From positions 62,001-126,000 of the forward strand of contig JAQTTG010000001.1 in NCBI GenBank assembly GCA_028710885.1: 64,000 bases of DNA, read 5' to 3'. How positions within the stretch are numbered: the first letter of the stretch is position 1; each line of letters starts with the position of its first letter. The notes under the pieces were generated by a model. That model was not told the origin of the DNA. It did no database searches and saw only the letters and a list, made by a program, of their open reading frames with translations. Position numbers and translations under genes: made by a program. Source of the DNA: Sulfuricurvum sp. (GTDB lineage: Bacteria > Campylobacterota > Campylobacteria > Campylobacterales > Sulfurimonadaceae). Positions 42,607 to 50,796 of this stretch are shown one piece after another.

Positions 42607-42624
42607 TAGGTACAACGTAAGCCG
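42607..42624 (+). repeat. Right attachment repeat, 3' end of intact rnpB
   Basis: TAGGTACAACGTAAGCCG. On the minus strand this is the last 18 nt of RNase P RNA, containing the 3' strand of helix P1 (GTTGTACCTA). Identical to 35606-35623. Confidence 0.85.
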
Positions 42625-42935
42625 GGTTCTGGATGAAGTGATAATTAATCTACTGCCATGATCACTCATGGCCTCTAGCGAAACAATAGCGATGTAGGAC
42701 GCTAACCATCTGTTTCTTGCTGCGCGGTTGGGTTTACATAGCTCTCACAGTTGCCTGCGAGACTGGTGGGCTCTTACCCCGCCGTTTCACCCTTACCTCT
42801 TGCGAGGCGGTATACTCTCTGTTGCACTGATCCCTCATGTTACCATGGCCATCCGTTAGATGGAACCGTGTCCTACGGCAGCCCGGACTTTACCTCTTGG
42901 GATTACTAGTTCCAAGCTATCACCTGTTGTACCTA
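42607..42935 (-). ncRNA. rnpB: RNase P RNA (class A)
   Basis: Catalytic RNA for tRNA 5' processing. On the minus strand it begins TAGGTACAAC, which pairs with the 3'-terminal GTTGTACCTA to form P1. Conserved elements follow in order: AGGTAAAGTCCGGGC (CR I), GAGGTAAGGGTGAAACGG, GTAAGAGCCCACC, and AGAACCCGGCTTAC near the 3' end (CR V). About 329 nt. Ends are set by P1 and may be off by a few nt. The 3' flank now comes from the island. Confidence 0.93.
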
Positions 42936-42940
42936 ACGAA

Positions 42941-42946
42941 ATTATA
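42941..42946 (-). promoter_or_regulatory. -10 box of rnpB
   Basis: Minus-strand TATAAT followed by 5 nt and the predicted 5' end of RNase P RNA; position is right for a direct promoter. Confidence 0.6.
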
Positions 42947-42990
42947 AAAGAAAATGGATTAGAAAGGGCTTGATAAGAGTTAGGAGGAGA

Positions 42991-43009
42991 TTCTCCCGAA
43001 GCGGGAGAA
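42991..43009 (-). terminator. Hairpin after oorC, possible terminator
   Basis: TTCTCCCG and CGGGAGAA form an 8-bp stem with a 3-nt loop, 9 bp downstream of the oorC stop. No clear T-run follows on the minus strand, so it may protect the 3' end or end transcription only partly. Confidence 0.45.
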
Positions 43010-43017
43010 AGGGAAAA

Positions 43018-43581
43018 TTACATTCCGAGTGCAGCTTTAGCTTCTTTGGCGTATTGGATACCCAATGCCCAAGCTTTATTGTTTACTTCATGTACTTTTT
43101 TTGGAACTTTTGAAAGCATTACTTCACGCAATGTTTCCGGTTCAAGAACACCGGTAAATTCGTTGGTGATACCTAATGCAACAACCGATTGAGTAATAAC
43201 GTTTCCGACTTCCTCTTTTGCAATCGTGATGATCGGAATCTCAACAATGATCCATTTTTTACGGTCTTCTTCAGTTGGGTGAACCAAGTTTGGCTCAACT
43301 ACGATGATTCCGCCCGGTTTTACACCGTTTTTGAATTGTTGGTAACTCACGTTTGCAACGGAAAGCATGAAATCGATTTCACCCTCATTCGCATATGGGT
43401 AGAAAATTTCATTGTCATCAAGGGTAATATCAACAACGGTTGCTCCGCCGCGAACTTGTGACGTATAGGTTGCGGTTTTAAGACCGTGACCACCAAGTTT
43501 GATTTTAGCCGCAGCCATAATCTCACCGGCGAGAAGAACCCCTTGTCCACCGACGCCTGTAAATCGTATCGTATGTCTCAT
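43018..43581 (-). CDS. oorC: 2-oxoglutarate:ferredoxin oxidoreductase, gamma subunit
   Basis: 187 aa gamma domain of the 2-oxoacid oxidoreductase superfamily: RFTGVGGQGVLLAGEIMA at the N-terminus, TSQVRGGATVVDI, and NVITQSVVALG. It combines with OorA, OorB and OorD to interconvert 2-oxoglutarate + CoA with succinyl-CoA + CO2 using ferredoxin, the step that allows the TCA cycle to run reductively. Last gene of the operon. Confidence 0.94.
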   Translation of the reverse strand: MRHTIRFTGVGGQGVLLAGEIMAAAKIKLGGHGLKTATYTSQVRGGATVVDITLDDNEIFYPYANEGEIDFMLSVANVSYQQFKNGVKPGGIIVVEPNLVHPTEEDRKKWIIVEIPIITIAKEEVGNVITQSVVALGITNEFTGVLEPETLREVMLSKVPKKVHEVNNKAWALGIQYAKEAKAALGM

Positions 43582-43590
43582 GGTTTCTCC

Positions 43591-44445
43591 TTAGATTTTT
43601 TTCGCAAAGTCGTCTTGCGTGATTTTAGCGCGTTTACCTTGTGCTGCTTCAATTACCATATCGTACAACTCAGTATATTCTGCTTGTTCAACCTCTCGCA
43701 ATACACCCGTTGGGAACTTGTTCATTTGTTCTTCCGGACTTAGTGCTTCCCATTTTTTCAATGGAGTTGTAATGCTGTCGATCCACTCAAGATTTTCCAT
43801 CGCACTTTGCATTTTGTTTTTACGACCAAGGTTAATATGGCAGTTTGACATAATGTCAAAGAATGAGAACCCTTTGTGTGAGAACCCTTTTACAAGAACT
43901 TTTTCAAGTTTTTTCGGATCAAGCATCGTCTCACGCGCTACGAATGAAGCACCCGCACCCATCGCAAGTTTACACGCATCGAACGTTGGATCAATGTTAC
44001 CGTTTTGCGCCGATACACACCACATACCCTGTGGAGTTGTCGGAGAGATTTGAGAATTGGTCAAACCGTAGATGAAGTTATTAATCAAAATAAAGTTCAA
44101 ATCGATATTACGACGACAACCGTGAATCGTGTGGTTACCACCGATCGCAAGACCATCACCATCACCCGCTACAACAATAACGTGTGCATCAGGACGAGTC
44201 AATTTAATCCCCGTAGCATATGCAATCGTACGACCGTGAGTTGTATGAACGGTATTACAGTTGATGTACGAACTAAAACGTCCTGAACAACCAATACCGG
44301 AAACGACACACACTTTGTCCATATCCCAGCCCATTTTATCGATAGCACGGATAACTGATTTAAGGATAACACCATCACCACAACCCCAACACCAAAGTGT
44401 CGGCATTTTATCTACACGTAAATATTGATCGTAATTGAAAGCCAT
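43591..44445 (-). CDS. oorB: 2-oxoglutarate:ferredoxin oxidoreductase, beta (TPP) subunit
   Basis: 284 aa thiamine-diphosphate subunit. LWCWGCGDGVIL carries the CxxC that helps hold an Fe-S cluster, VVSGIGCSGRF adds another conserved Cys, and the TPP/Mg motif is GDGDGLAIGGNH...NNFIYGLT. Immediately follows oorA. Confidence 0.95.
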   Translation of the reverse strand: MAFNYDQYLRVDKMPTLWCWGCGDGVILKSVIRAIDKMGWDMDKVCVVSGIGCSGRFSSYINCNTVHTTHGRTIAYATGIKLTRPDAHVIVVAGDGDGLAIGGNHTIHGCRRNIDLNFILINNFIYGLTNSQISPTTPQGMWCVSAQNGNIDPTFDACKLAMGAGASFVARETMLDPKKLEKVLVKGFSHKGFSFFDIMSNCHINLGRKNKMQSAMENLEWIDSITTPLKKWEALSPEEQMNKFPTGVLREVEQAEYTELYDMVIEAAQGKRAKITQDDFAKKI

Positions 44446-45599
44446 TAGAACATCTCCTTAACTTTTGCTACCATTTCTAATGGTGCGATTGGACGACCGT
44501 TTGCTTTATGAAGCGTAGAGAAATCTCTTCGTCCTGTAACACGTTCAATCTCTTTGAGGTATTGACCCATATTGAGTTCAGTTACAAAAATCTTTTTGTA
44601 TTTGTCACCGATTTCTTTGAGTTTTTTCTCCGGACTTGGCCAGATAGTAATCGGGCGGAATAGTCCCGCTTTAATCCCATCATTACGAAGTTTCATAACC
44701 GCTTCTTTTGCACCACGGCTGATTGAACCGTACGCAATAAGTATAACTTCAGGTTCATCATCCATCATGAACTCTTCATAATCCGCTTCGTCGTCCAAAC
44801 CGTCATTTTCAAGTGCAACTGCATTGATTTTTCCAACAAGACGCTCAATGTTGAATTGGCATTGTGCCGCATCTTCTGTCGGGAATCCGGTTGGTCCGTG
44901 GTGAAGTCCCGTAAAGTGGAAACGATACCCTTCGAACATTGGATTTAATACTGCCGCTTCATTCATAGGAACGTCGTATGGGCGATAATCTTCCGGTTTT
45001 CCGTCAAAACGTTTACGGTTTACGATTGAAGCTTTTACATCTTCCAAATCAGGAAGAACCGCTTTTCCGTGCATATGACCAACCGTCTCATCCAAAAGGA
45101 CAAATACCGGAGTCATGTATCGCTCAGCAAGATTAAACCCGCGAACGGTTTGAGTATAACATTCTTCGAGTGAACCGGCACACAAGGTAATTGATGCATA
45201 GTCACCGTGTGTTGGATATTGTGCTTGACCGATATCCGCTTGTGATACACGTGTTGGAAGACCGGTAGATGGACCTCCACGCATTACGTTGATAATTACG
45301 AGTGGTACTTCAGCGATAAAACCCAAACCAATTTGCTCTGATTTGAGGGAGATCCCAGGACCTGACGTTGCCGTCATCGCTTTTGTTCCAGCCATAGAAG
45401 CACCCAGAGCAACCGAAATACCGGCGATTTCATCTTCCATTTGGATAAATTTTCCGCCTACAGTCGGAAGCATATCGGACATCTCATGCATAACTTCAGA
45501 TGATGGTGTAATCGGGTATCCGCCGAAAAACATACATCCTGCATCAAATGCACCGAGTGCCGCTAATTCATTACCTGTAGAAATTACTTCTCTTGCCAT
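44445..45599 (-). CDS. oorA: 2-oxoglutarate:ferredoxin oxidoreductase, alpha subunit
   Basis: 384 aa pyrimidine-binding and domain II subunit of the enzyme: GCMFFGGYPITPSSEVMHEM, TATSGPGISLKSEQIG, RGGPSTGLPTRVSQ and DYASITLCAGS are typical OorA/KorA segments that set 2-oxoglutarate rather than pyruvate specificity. It shares its boundary bases with oorD and oorB. Confidence 0.95.
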   Translation of the reverse strand: MAREVISTGNELAALGAFDAGCMFFGGYPITPSSEVMHEMSDMLPTVGGKFIQMEDEIAGISVALGASMAGTKAMTATSGPGISLKSEQIGLGFIAEVPLVIINVMRGGPSTGLPTRVSQADIGQAQYPTHGDYASITLCAGSLEECYTQTVRGFNLAERYMTPVFVLLDETVGHMHGKAVLPDLEDVKASIVNRKRFDGKPEDYRPYDVPMNEAAVLNPMFEGYRFHFTGLHHGPTGFPTEDAAQCQFNIERLVGKINAVALENDGLDDEADYEEFMMDDEPEVILIAYGSISRGAKEAVMKLRNDGIKAGLFRPITIWPSPEKKLKEIGDKYKKIFVTELNMGQYLKEIERVTGRRDFSTLHKANGRPIAPLEMVAKVKEMF

Positions 45600-45928
45600 T
45601 ATTTCACTCCTGCTTGGTCTAGTGACATAAATTTGTTTGCAATGACCGCCGCTTGACGCGCTTTTGCATCATCAGTCAACTTTGCAAATTTAAAATCTGC
45701 CTTGTCAGCGACATAAATCGCGAAGTCAGGACATGAGAGTTCGCACTCATTGCATCCGATACATGACTCGGGATGATCGACAGAGATCATTGCACCTAAT
45801 GTTGATGTACGCTCATAGCGCATACCTAATACACCCGATGGACATACTGATACACAAATATCACATGCTTTACAGTTATCGGTATTAACCCATACAGGGG
45901 TATTACCAGGGTTGATCGTTTTAAACAT
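45599..45928 (-). CDS. oorD: 2-oxoglutarate:ferredoxin oxidoreductase, delta ferredoxin subunit
   Basis: 109 aa with two 4Fe-4S motifs, CKACDICVSVCP and CIGCNECELSCP. It passes electrons between ferredoxin and the catalytic subunits. Order D-A-B-C is that of Helicobacter/Campylobacter oor operons. Confidence 0.95.
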   Translation of the reverse strand: MFKTINPGNTPVWVNTDNCKACDICVSVCPSGVLGMRYERTSTLGAMISVDHPESCIGCNECELSCPDFAIYVADKADFKFAKLTDDAKARQAAVIANKFMSLDQAGVK

Positions 45929-45951
45929 CTGCTCTCCTCACAAAAATAAAA

Positions 45952-46251
45952 TTATTTTGACTCGTCTTCGGTTGAAAACTTGCCTATGGCACAAGAGACA
46001 AAGCTCTTGAGCTTCAGGGTAGCGTTATCAAGAGTCCCCTCTTCTTCACCTACAAGAGGATATCCAAGAGTTCTTAATAGTGCTTTAAACTGTGCTAATT
46101 GCGCATCGTCGGCAATCTCTGCCGTTACTTTACGAGGCTCGCACGTGAGATCGACACTGACCTCAGTAAATCCCGCCTCTTTCAGTGCTTTTGTAATCGT
46201 GTTAGCACAACCGCTACAACGAATATTAGCTACTTCAAAGACGGTAATCAT
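45952..46251 (-). CDS. Heavy-metal-associated (HMA) domain protein in the TCA operon
   Basis: 99 aa. The first 70 residues form a ferredoxin-like HMA fold with the metal motif IRCSGCANTI (CxxC), VSVDLTCEPRKVTAEI and LLRTLGYPLV. The tail of about 30 residues has an extra cysteine (FVSCAIG). Resembles copper chaperones of the CopZ/Atx1 type but lies between sucD and oorD and overlaps sucD by one base, with no copper ATPase nearby. Metal and partner are unknown; placement suggests a link to the Fe-S/ferredoxin enzyme, which is inference. Confidence 0.83.
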   Translation of the reverse strand: MITVFEVANIRCSGCANTITKALKEAGFTEVSVDLTCEPRKVTAEIADDAQLAQFKALLRTLGYPLVGEEEGTLDNATLKLKSFVSCAIGKFSTEDESK

Positions 46252-47123
46252 TATTTTTTCATCACTTCGGCAAGTGCTTTACCAATATCTGCAGGAGAAA
46301 CAACAACTTTTACGCCTGCCGCTTCAAGTGCCGCCATTTTCTCTGCTGCAGTCCCTGCTCCACCGGAGATAATAGCCCCGGCATGACCCATACGTTTGCC
46401 CGCAGGTGCAGTTTGTCCAGCGATAAATGCAACGACAGGTTTAGTGATATGCTCTTTGATATACGCCGCTGCTTGGATCTCAAGATCTCCACCAATCTCA
46501 CCGATCATAACGATCGCATGAGTTTCAGGGTCTGCTTCGAACATCGGAAGAAGCTGTTTGTAGCTCAAACCGATAATAGGGTCACCACCGATACCGACAG
46601 CCGTCGTGATACCGAATCCCTCTTTAACCACTTGGTTCGCTGACTCGTAGGTCAATGTCCCTGATTTAGAGATCAAACCGATATTCCCTTTTTTGAAAAT
46701 GAATCCAGGCATGATTCCGATTTTACACTCTTCAGCCGTAATGATCCCAGGGCAGTTTGGCCCAATGGTCATCATGTCTTTTTTGACTGCATACGCTTTT
46801 GCAAACATCATGTCTTTGACCGGTGCACCCTCGGTAATGATAACCGCAAGGCTAATTCCAGCATCAGCCGCCTCCATAACCGCATCAGAAACGAAAGCCG
46901 GTGGAACGAAAATCATAGAAACCGTTGCACCTGTAGCAGCTACTGCTTCAGAAACAGTATTGAAAACCGGTTGACCGAGGTGCTCTTGACCGCCTTTGCC
47001 AGGGGTTACACCACCGACAATTTTAGTTCCGTATGCGATACATTGCTCAGCATGGAAAGTACCCTCTTTACCCGTAAACCCTTGAACGATAACTTTTGTA
47101 TCTTTGTTAACCAAAATAGACAT
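46251..47123 (-). CDS. sucD: Succinyl-CoA synthetase, alpha subunit
   Basis: 290 aa: CoA-binding Rossmann domain ([19 protein letters not shown]) and ligase domain with the phosphohistidine in [13 protein letters not shown]. Couples succinyl-CoA formation/cleavage to ATP. Three bp after sucC. Confidence 0.96.
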   Translation of the reverse strand: MSILVNKDTKVIVQGFTGKEGTFHAEQCIAYGTKIVGGVTPGKGGQEHLGQPVFNTVSEAVAATGATVSMIFVPPAFVSDAVMEAADAGISLAVIITEGAPVKDMMFAKAYAVKKDMMTIGPNCPGIITAEECKIGIMPGFIFKKGNIGLISKSGTLTYESANQVVKEGFGITTAVGIGGDPIIGLSYKQLLPMFEADPETHAIVMIGEIGGDLEIQAAAYIKEHITKPVVAFIAGQTAPAGKRMGHAGAIISGGAGTAAEKMAALEAAGVKVVVSPADIGKALAEVMKK

Positions 47124-47126
47124 TAA

Positions 47127-48296
47127 TTACTCTCCCTTAGCTGCTGCAACAGCTTTGCGTGCGCCGTCTGCAAGATCGGTTGCCGCTACGATATTTGCAA
47201 TACCGGCATTTTTTAGAATCTCTGCCGCTTCGATAGCATTTGTACCATCAAGACGTACAATAACAGGGACATTTACATTGGTGATTTTAGTTGCTTCGAT
47301 AATCCCGTTGGCAACACGGTCACAACGGACGATTCCACCAAAAATGTTTACAAAAATCGCTTTGACATTCGGATCTTTGAGGATAATATCAAATCCTTTC
47401 GCCACCGTTTCCGCACTCGCTGAACCGCCAACATCAAGGAAGTTTGCAGGTTTTCCGCCCTCATAGTTGATGGTATCCATCGTTCCCATCGCGAGACCGG
47501 CACCGTTAACCATACAACCAACGTTACCGTCAAGTTTGATATAACTAAGACCATATTTGTCTGCTTCAATTTCTGTCGGTTCTTCTTCACTCAAATCACG
47601 CATCTCATTGACTTGGTTTTGGCGATAGAGAGCGTTGTTATCGAAGCCCATTTTTGCATCAAGTGCCAAGAATTTGCCATCGCCCGTTTTAACCAACGGA
47701 TTGATTTCGATCATCTCTGCATCGTGATCCATATATACACGATAAAGTGCAGATGCAAACTTGATAAATGTATTGATCTCTTCTACTGGAAGACCGAGAC
47801 CAAATGCCAATTTACGACCGTGAAAACTTTGGAAACCAGTCAATGGGTCAATGGATACTTTGATGATTTTTTCCGGAGTATTGTGAGCGACCTCTTCAAT
47901 CGCCATACCACCCTCAGTAGATGCCATCATAATCGGCATTTCAAGTGCACGATCAAGCAATAGACCGAGATAATATTCTTTTTTAATATCTGCGCCCTCT
48001 TCGATGTAGACTTTTTGAACGAGTTTACCCTCAGGACCTGTTTGATGCGTTACGAGTTGCATACCCAAAATTTGAGCCGCCATTTCACGTACTTCAGAGG
48101 TAGATTTGGCAAGTTTTACACCACCGCCTAAACCACGTCCACCAGCATGGATTTGAGCTTTAACAACCCAAATGTTTCCACCCAGTTCTTGAGCTGCTTT
48201 TACCGCCTCATCGGGTGTAAATGCAATGTGTCCGCGCAATGTCGGTACATTGTACTTTTTGAATAATTCTTTTGCTTGATATTCGTGAATATTCAT
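47127..48296 (-). CDS. sucC: Succinyl-CoA synthetase, beta subunit
   Basis: 389 aa ATP-grasp subunit: [19 protein letters not shown] start, [38 protein letters not shown], and the CoA-ligase part [19 protein letters not shown]. Complete; follows fumC by 20 bp with a GGAGGAATG Shine-Dalgarno. Confidence 0.96.
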   Translation of the reverse strand: MNIHEYQAKELFKKYNVPTLRGHIAFTPDEAVKAAQELGGNIWVVKAQIHAGGRGLGGGVKLAKSTSEVREMAAQILGMQLVTHQTGPEGKLVQKVYIEEGADIKKEYYLGLLLDRALEMPIMMASTEGGMAIEEVAHNTPEKIIKVSIDPLTGFQSFHGRKLAFGLGLPVEEINTFIKFASALYRVYMDHDAEMIEINPLVKTGDGKFLALDAKMGFDNNALYRQNQVNEMRDLSEEEPTEIEADKYGLSYIKLDGNVGCMVNGAGLAMGTMDTINYEGGKPANFLDVGGSASAETVAKGFDIILKDPNVKAIFVNIFGGIVRCDRVANGIIEATKITNVNVPVIVRLDGTNAIEAAEILKNAGIANIVAATDLADGARKAVAAAKGE

Positions 48297-48316
48297 CCAT
48301 TCCTCCTGTTATAAGT

Positions 48317-49708
48317 TTACGCTATTGGTCTTGTCATCTCTTCAGGGATGACATATTTATCGAACTCTTCGGCTGTGAGTAGACCGAGTTTTATCGCAGT
48401 CTCTTTAAGTGTGGAGTTTTCTTTGTGTGCTGTTTTAGCGATTTTCGCCGCATTCTCATATCCGATATATGGATTGAGTGCTGTTACGAGCATCAATGAG
48501 TTATTCAAATACGCATCGATTTGATCACGTACCGGCTCAATTCCTACCGCACAGTTATCGTTGAACGAAACGATAGAATCTGCGAGTAAACGAACCGATT
48601 GCAAGAAGTTGTACGCAATGACTGGTTTGAATACGTTAAGTTCAAAGTTTCCTTGGCTTGCTGCAAAGCCGATACATGCATCGTTACCCATAACTTGACA
48701 TGCAACCATGGTAACCGCTTCTGATTGTGTCGGATTGACTTTACCCGGCATGATTGATGACCCCGGTTCATTTTCAGGAATAGTGATCTCACCGATCCCA
48801 CAGCGTGGACCTGACGCTAACCAACGAACATCGTTCGCGATTTTCATCATATCTGCAGCAAGAGCTTTGAGTGCACCATGTGCAAATACAAGTGCATCAT
48901 GGCTTGTTAACGCATGAAATTTATTCGGAGCTGTCACAAACTTATGACCTGTAAGTTCCGTCAATTTTGCGGCAACTCGCTCTCCAAGTTCAGGATGTGC
49001 ATTCAGACCAGTTCCAACAGCTGTACCACCAAGAGCAAGTTCACGAACAGCTTCAAGAGAAGTTTTTGCCATTTTTTCACATTTGTTGAGCATCTCTACC
49101 CAACCACTAATCTCTTGCCCTAAAGTAAGCGGAGTAGCATCTTGTAGATGGGTACGTCCGATTTTAACGATATTATTAAAATCAACAGACTTTGATATCA
49201 AAGTACCTCGTAAATGATCAATCGCTGGAAGTAAGCGTGTCTCAACCGCGATGACTGCAGCTACGTGCAATGCTGTCGGATAGGTATCGTTTGAGCTTTG
49301 TGATTTATTGACATCATCATTCGGGTGAACCAATTTTTGAGTACGAAAATCACCACCGAGTATTTCGGTTGCACGAGATGCTAAGACCTCATTGTTATTC
49401 ATATTAGATTGGGTACCTGAACCTGTTTGCCATACAACGAGTGGATAATGAGCATCTAGCTTACCTTCTAGCATCTCATCTGCAGCTTGAGCAATTGCAT
49501 CCGCTTTTTCAGAAGAAAGCATTCCCAAATCACTATTAACAAGCGCTACAGCTTTTTTGAGAAGCGAAAAAGCACGTGTAATCTCATATGGCATTTTCTC
49601 TTCGCCAATTTGAAAATTTTCTAATGAACGCTGTGTTTGCGCTCCCCAATAGGTGTCATTCGGAACCCGAACTTCCCCCATAGTGTCTTTTTCAATACGA
49701 TAACCCAT
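48317..49708 (-). CDS. fumC: Class II fumarase
   Basis: Fe-independent fumarate hydratase, 463 aa: [30 protein letters not shown] and the signature [15 protein letters not shown]. Being cofactor-free it is oxygen-stable. Shares its boundary base with mdh. Confidence 0.96.
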   Translation of the reverse strand: MGYRIEKDTMGEVRVPNDTYWGAQTQRSLENFQIGEEKMPYEITRAFSLLKKAVALVNSDLGMLSSEKADAIAQAADEMLEGKLDAHYPLVVWQTGSGTQSNMNNNEVLASRATEILGGDFRTQKLVHPNDDVNKSQSSNDTYPTALHVAAVIAVETRLLPAIDHLRGTLISKSVDFNNIVKIGRTHLQDATPLTLGQEISGWVEMLNKCEKMAKTSLEAVRELALGGTAVGTGLNAHPELGERVAAKLTELTGHKFVTAPNKFHALTSHDALVFAHGALKALAADMMKIANDVRWLASGPRCGIGEITIPENEPGSSIMPGKVNPTQSEAVTMVACQVMGNDACIGFAASQGNFELNVFKPVIAYNFLQSVRLLADSIVSFNDNCAVGIEPVRDQIDAYLNNSLMLVTALNPYIGYENAAKIAKTAHKENSTLKETAIKLGLLTAEEFDKYVIPEEMTRPIA

Positions 49709-50667
49709 TACTTAGCTCCTTCAAAAAAGTTATTTGCATTTAAAGTATCAATGAGAGACTGAACGGATGCGCATGATGCAGCAAACATCTCTTTTTCTGA
49801 GTCATTCAATGTTACTTCAATAATTTTTTCTGCACCATTGGCACCCAACATAACAGGAACACCACTGACAACATCGTGATACCCGTATTCTCCTTCGAGG
49901 TATACAGCACATGGATGGATTTGTTTGGTGTCTTTTAAAATCGCTTCTACCATAATAGCTGTCGCTTTTGCCGGAGCATAGTATGCCGAGCCGGTTTGCA
50001 AAAGGGCTACGATCTCCGCGCCCCCTTTACGTGTACGCTGTACGATTTCATCAATCTCATCCTGGCTTAAAACATCCGAAAGCGGAACACCTGCAACGGT
50101 AGAGTAACGAGGCAATGGAACCATATCATCCCCATGACCACCCATAACCGAAGCACGGATCTGCCCGCCGCCATATCCGAGTTTTTCTTGAATAAATGCT
50201 GCCATACGTGCACTGTCCAAAACCCCAGCCATACCGATGACACGACTACGATCAAAACCACTTTCACGAAGTGCCACATATGTCATTGCATCCAACGGAT
50301 TGGAAACCATAATGACAATTGCATTTGGAGAATATTTTGCGACGCCTTCGATGACTTCTTTAGTGACTTTAGCATTAATCATAAGCAAGTCATCACGACT
50401 CATCCCTGGCAAGCGTGGACTACCTGCAGTGATAACGACCACATCACAATCAGTCAAATCCGCCATAGATTCAGCAACACTTACAACAGAGTGACTCCGT
50501 ACAGCGGCAGCGGCTTGTGACATATCAAGCGCTTTGCCCTTAGCAATTTCAATTTTGTTATCACGTAAAATGATCTCATGACATGAGCCAAGCATTGCAA
50601 GTGAGTAGGCAATCGTTGATCCGACATTTCCTGCCCCAACAATTCCGACACGTTTTCCTTTTACCAT
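49708..50667 (-). CDS. mdh: NAD-dependent malate dehydrogenase
   Basis: 319 aa LDH-like [16 protein letters not shown] nucleotide loop, [16 protein letters not shown] substrate-specificity loop, [12 protein letters not shown] and the catalytic His in [12 protein letters not shown]. The Arg in the mobile loop (PRLPGMSR) marks malate rather than lactate specificity. First gene of the mdh-fumC-sucCD-hma-oorDABC operon, with AAGGAG upstream. Confidence 0.95.
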   Translation of the reverse strand: MVKGKRVGIVGAGNVGSTIAYSLAMLGSCHEIILRDNKIEIAKGKALDMSQAAAAVRSHSVVSVAESMADLTDCDVVVITAGSPRLPGMSRDDLLMINAKVTKEVIEGVAKYSPNAIVIMVSNPLDAMTYVALRESGFDRSRVIGMAGVLDSARMAAFIQEKLGYGGGQIRASVMGGHGDDMVPLPRYSTVAGVPLSDVLSQDEIDEIVQRTRKGGAEIVALLQTGSAYYAPAKATAIMVEAILKDTKQIHPCAVYLEGEYGYHDVVSGVPVMLGANGAEKIIEVTLNDSEKEMFAASCASVQSLIDTLNANNFFEGAK

Positions 50668-50711
50668 TTCCCTACTCCTTGTGTCATATCAGCATTTCTT
50701 ACCAAAGAAAC

Positions 50712-50788
50712 AAAAGACGATTCTATCGCCTTTTATCTATAGAAAACTCTTCTACAGATAAAAAACGATTGGGGTAATTCCCCAATCG
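50712..50788 (-). terminator. Three consecutive hairpins between icd and mdh, including the icd terminator
   Basis: First on the minus strand is CGATTGGGG / CCCCAATCG (50766-50788) followed by TTTTTT, a strong intrinsic terminator for icd. Next is a long stem TTTTATCT-x-TAGAA / TTCTA-x-AGATAAAA (50731-50763, one mismatch, 5-nt loop). Last is AAAAGACGAT / ATCGCCTTTT (50712-50734, one G-U pair) followed by TTTTG, a second terminator shape in the leader of mdh. Confidence 0.7.
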
Positions 50789-50796
50789 ATTACACT

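Larger units (their letters stand above)
35606..42624. mobile_element. 7.0-kb integrative element inserted at the 3' end of rnpB
   Basis: Bounded by an 18-bp perfect direct repeat whose right copy is the 3' end of rnpB. The tyrosine integrase gene lies 54 bp from the right repeat, oriented toward it. Contents left to right: an unknown gene and remnant (minus), then NERD protein, unknown protein, small ssDNA-binding-like protein, structured origin candidate, rolling-circle Rep, HTH excisionase-like protein and integrase (plus). No capsid, coat, portal, Zot-like or conjugation gene is recognised. Insertion restores an intact rnpB at the right end. Seen directly: repeats and gene content; inferred: mobility and rolling-circle replication. 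Confidence 0.85.

Noticed and set aside
42607-42935. Short open frames across the rnpB region
   Set aside because: The sequence is explained fully by conserved RNase P RNA elements and P1 pairing.
43619-44286. Several 60-144-codon frames opposite oorB/oorA and opposite sucC/sucD
   Set aside because: They are antisense shadows of highly conserved genes, have no Shine-Dalgarno and do not resemble proteins.
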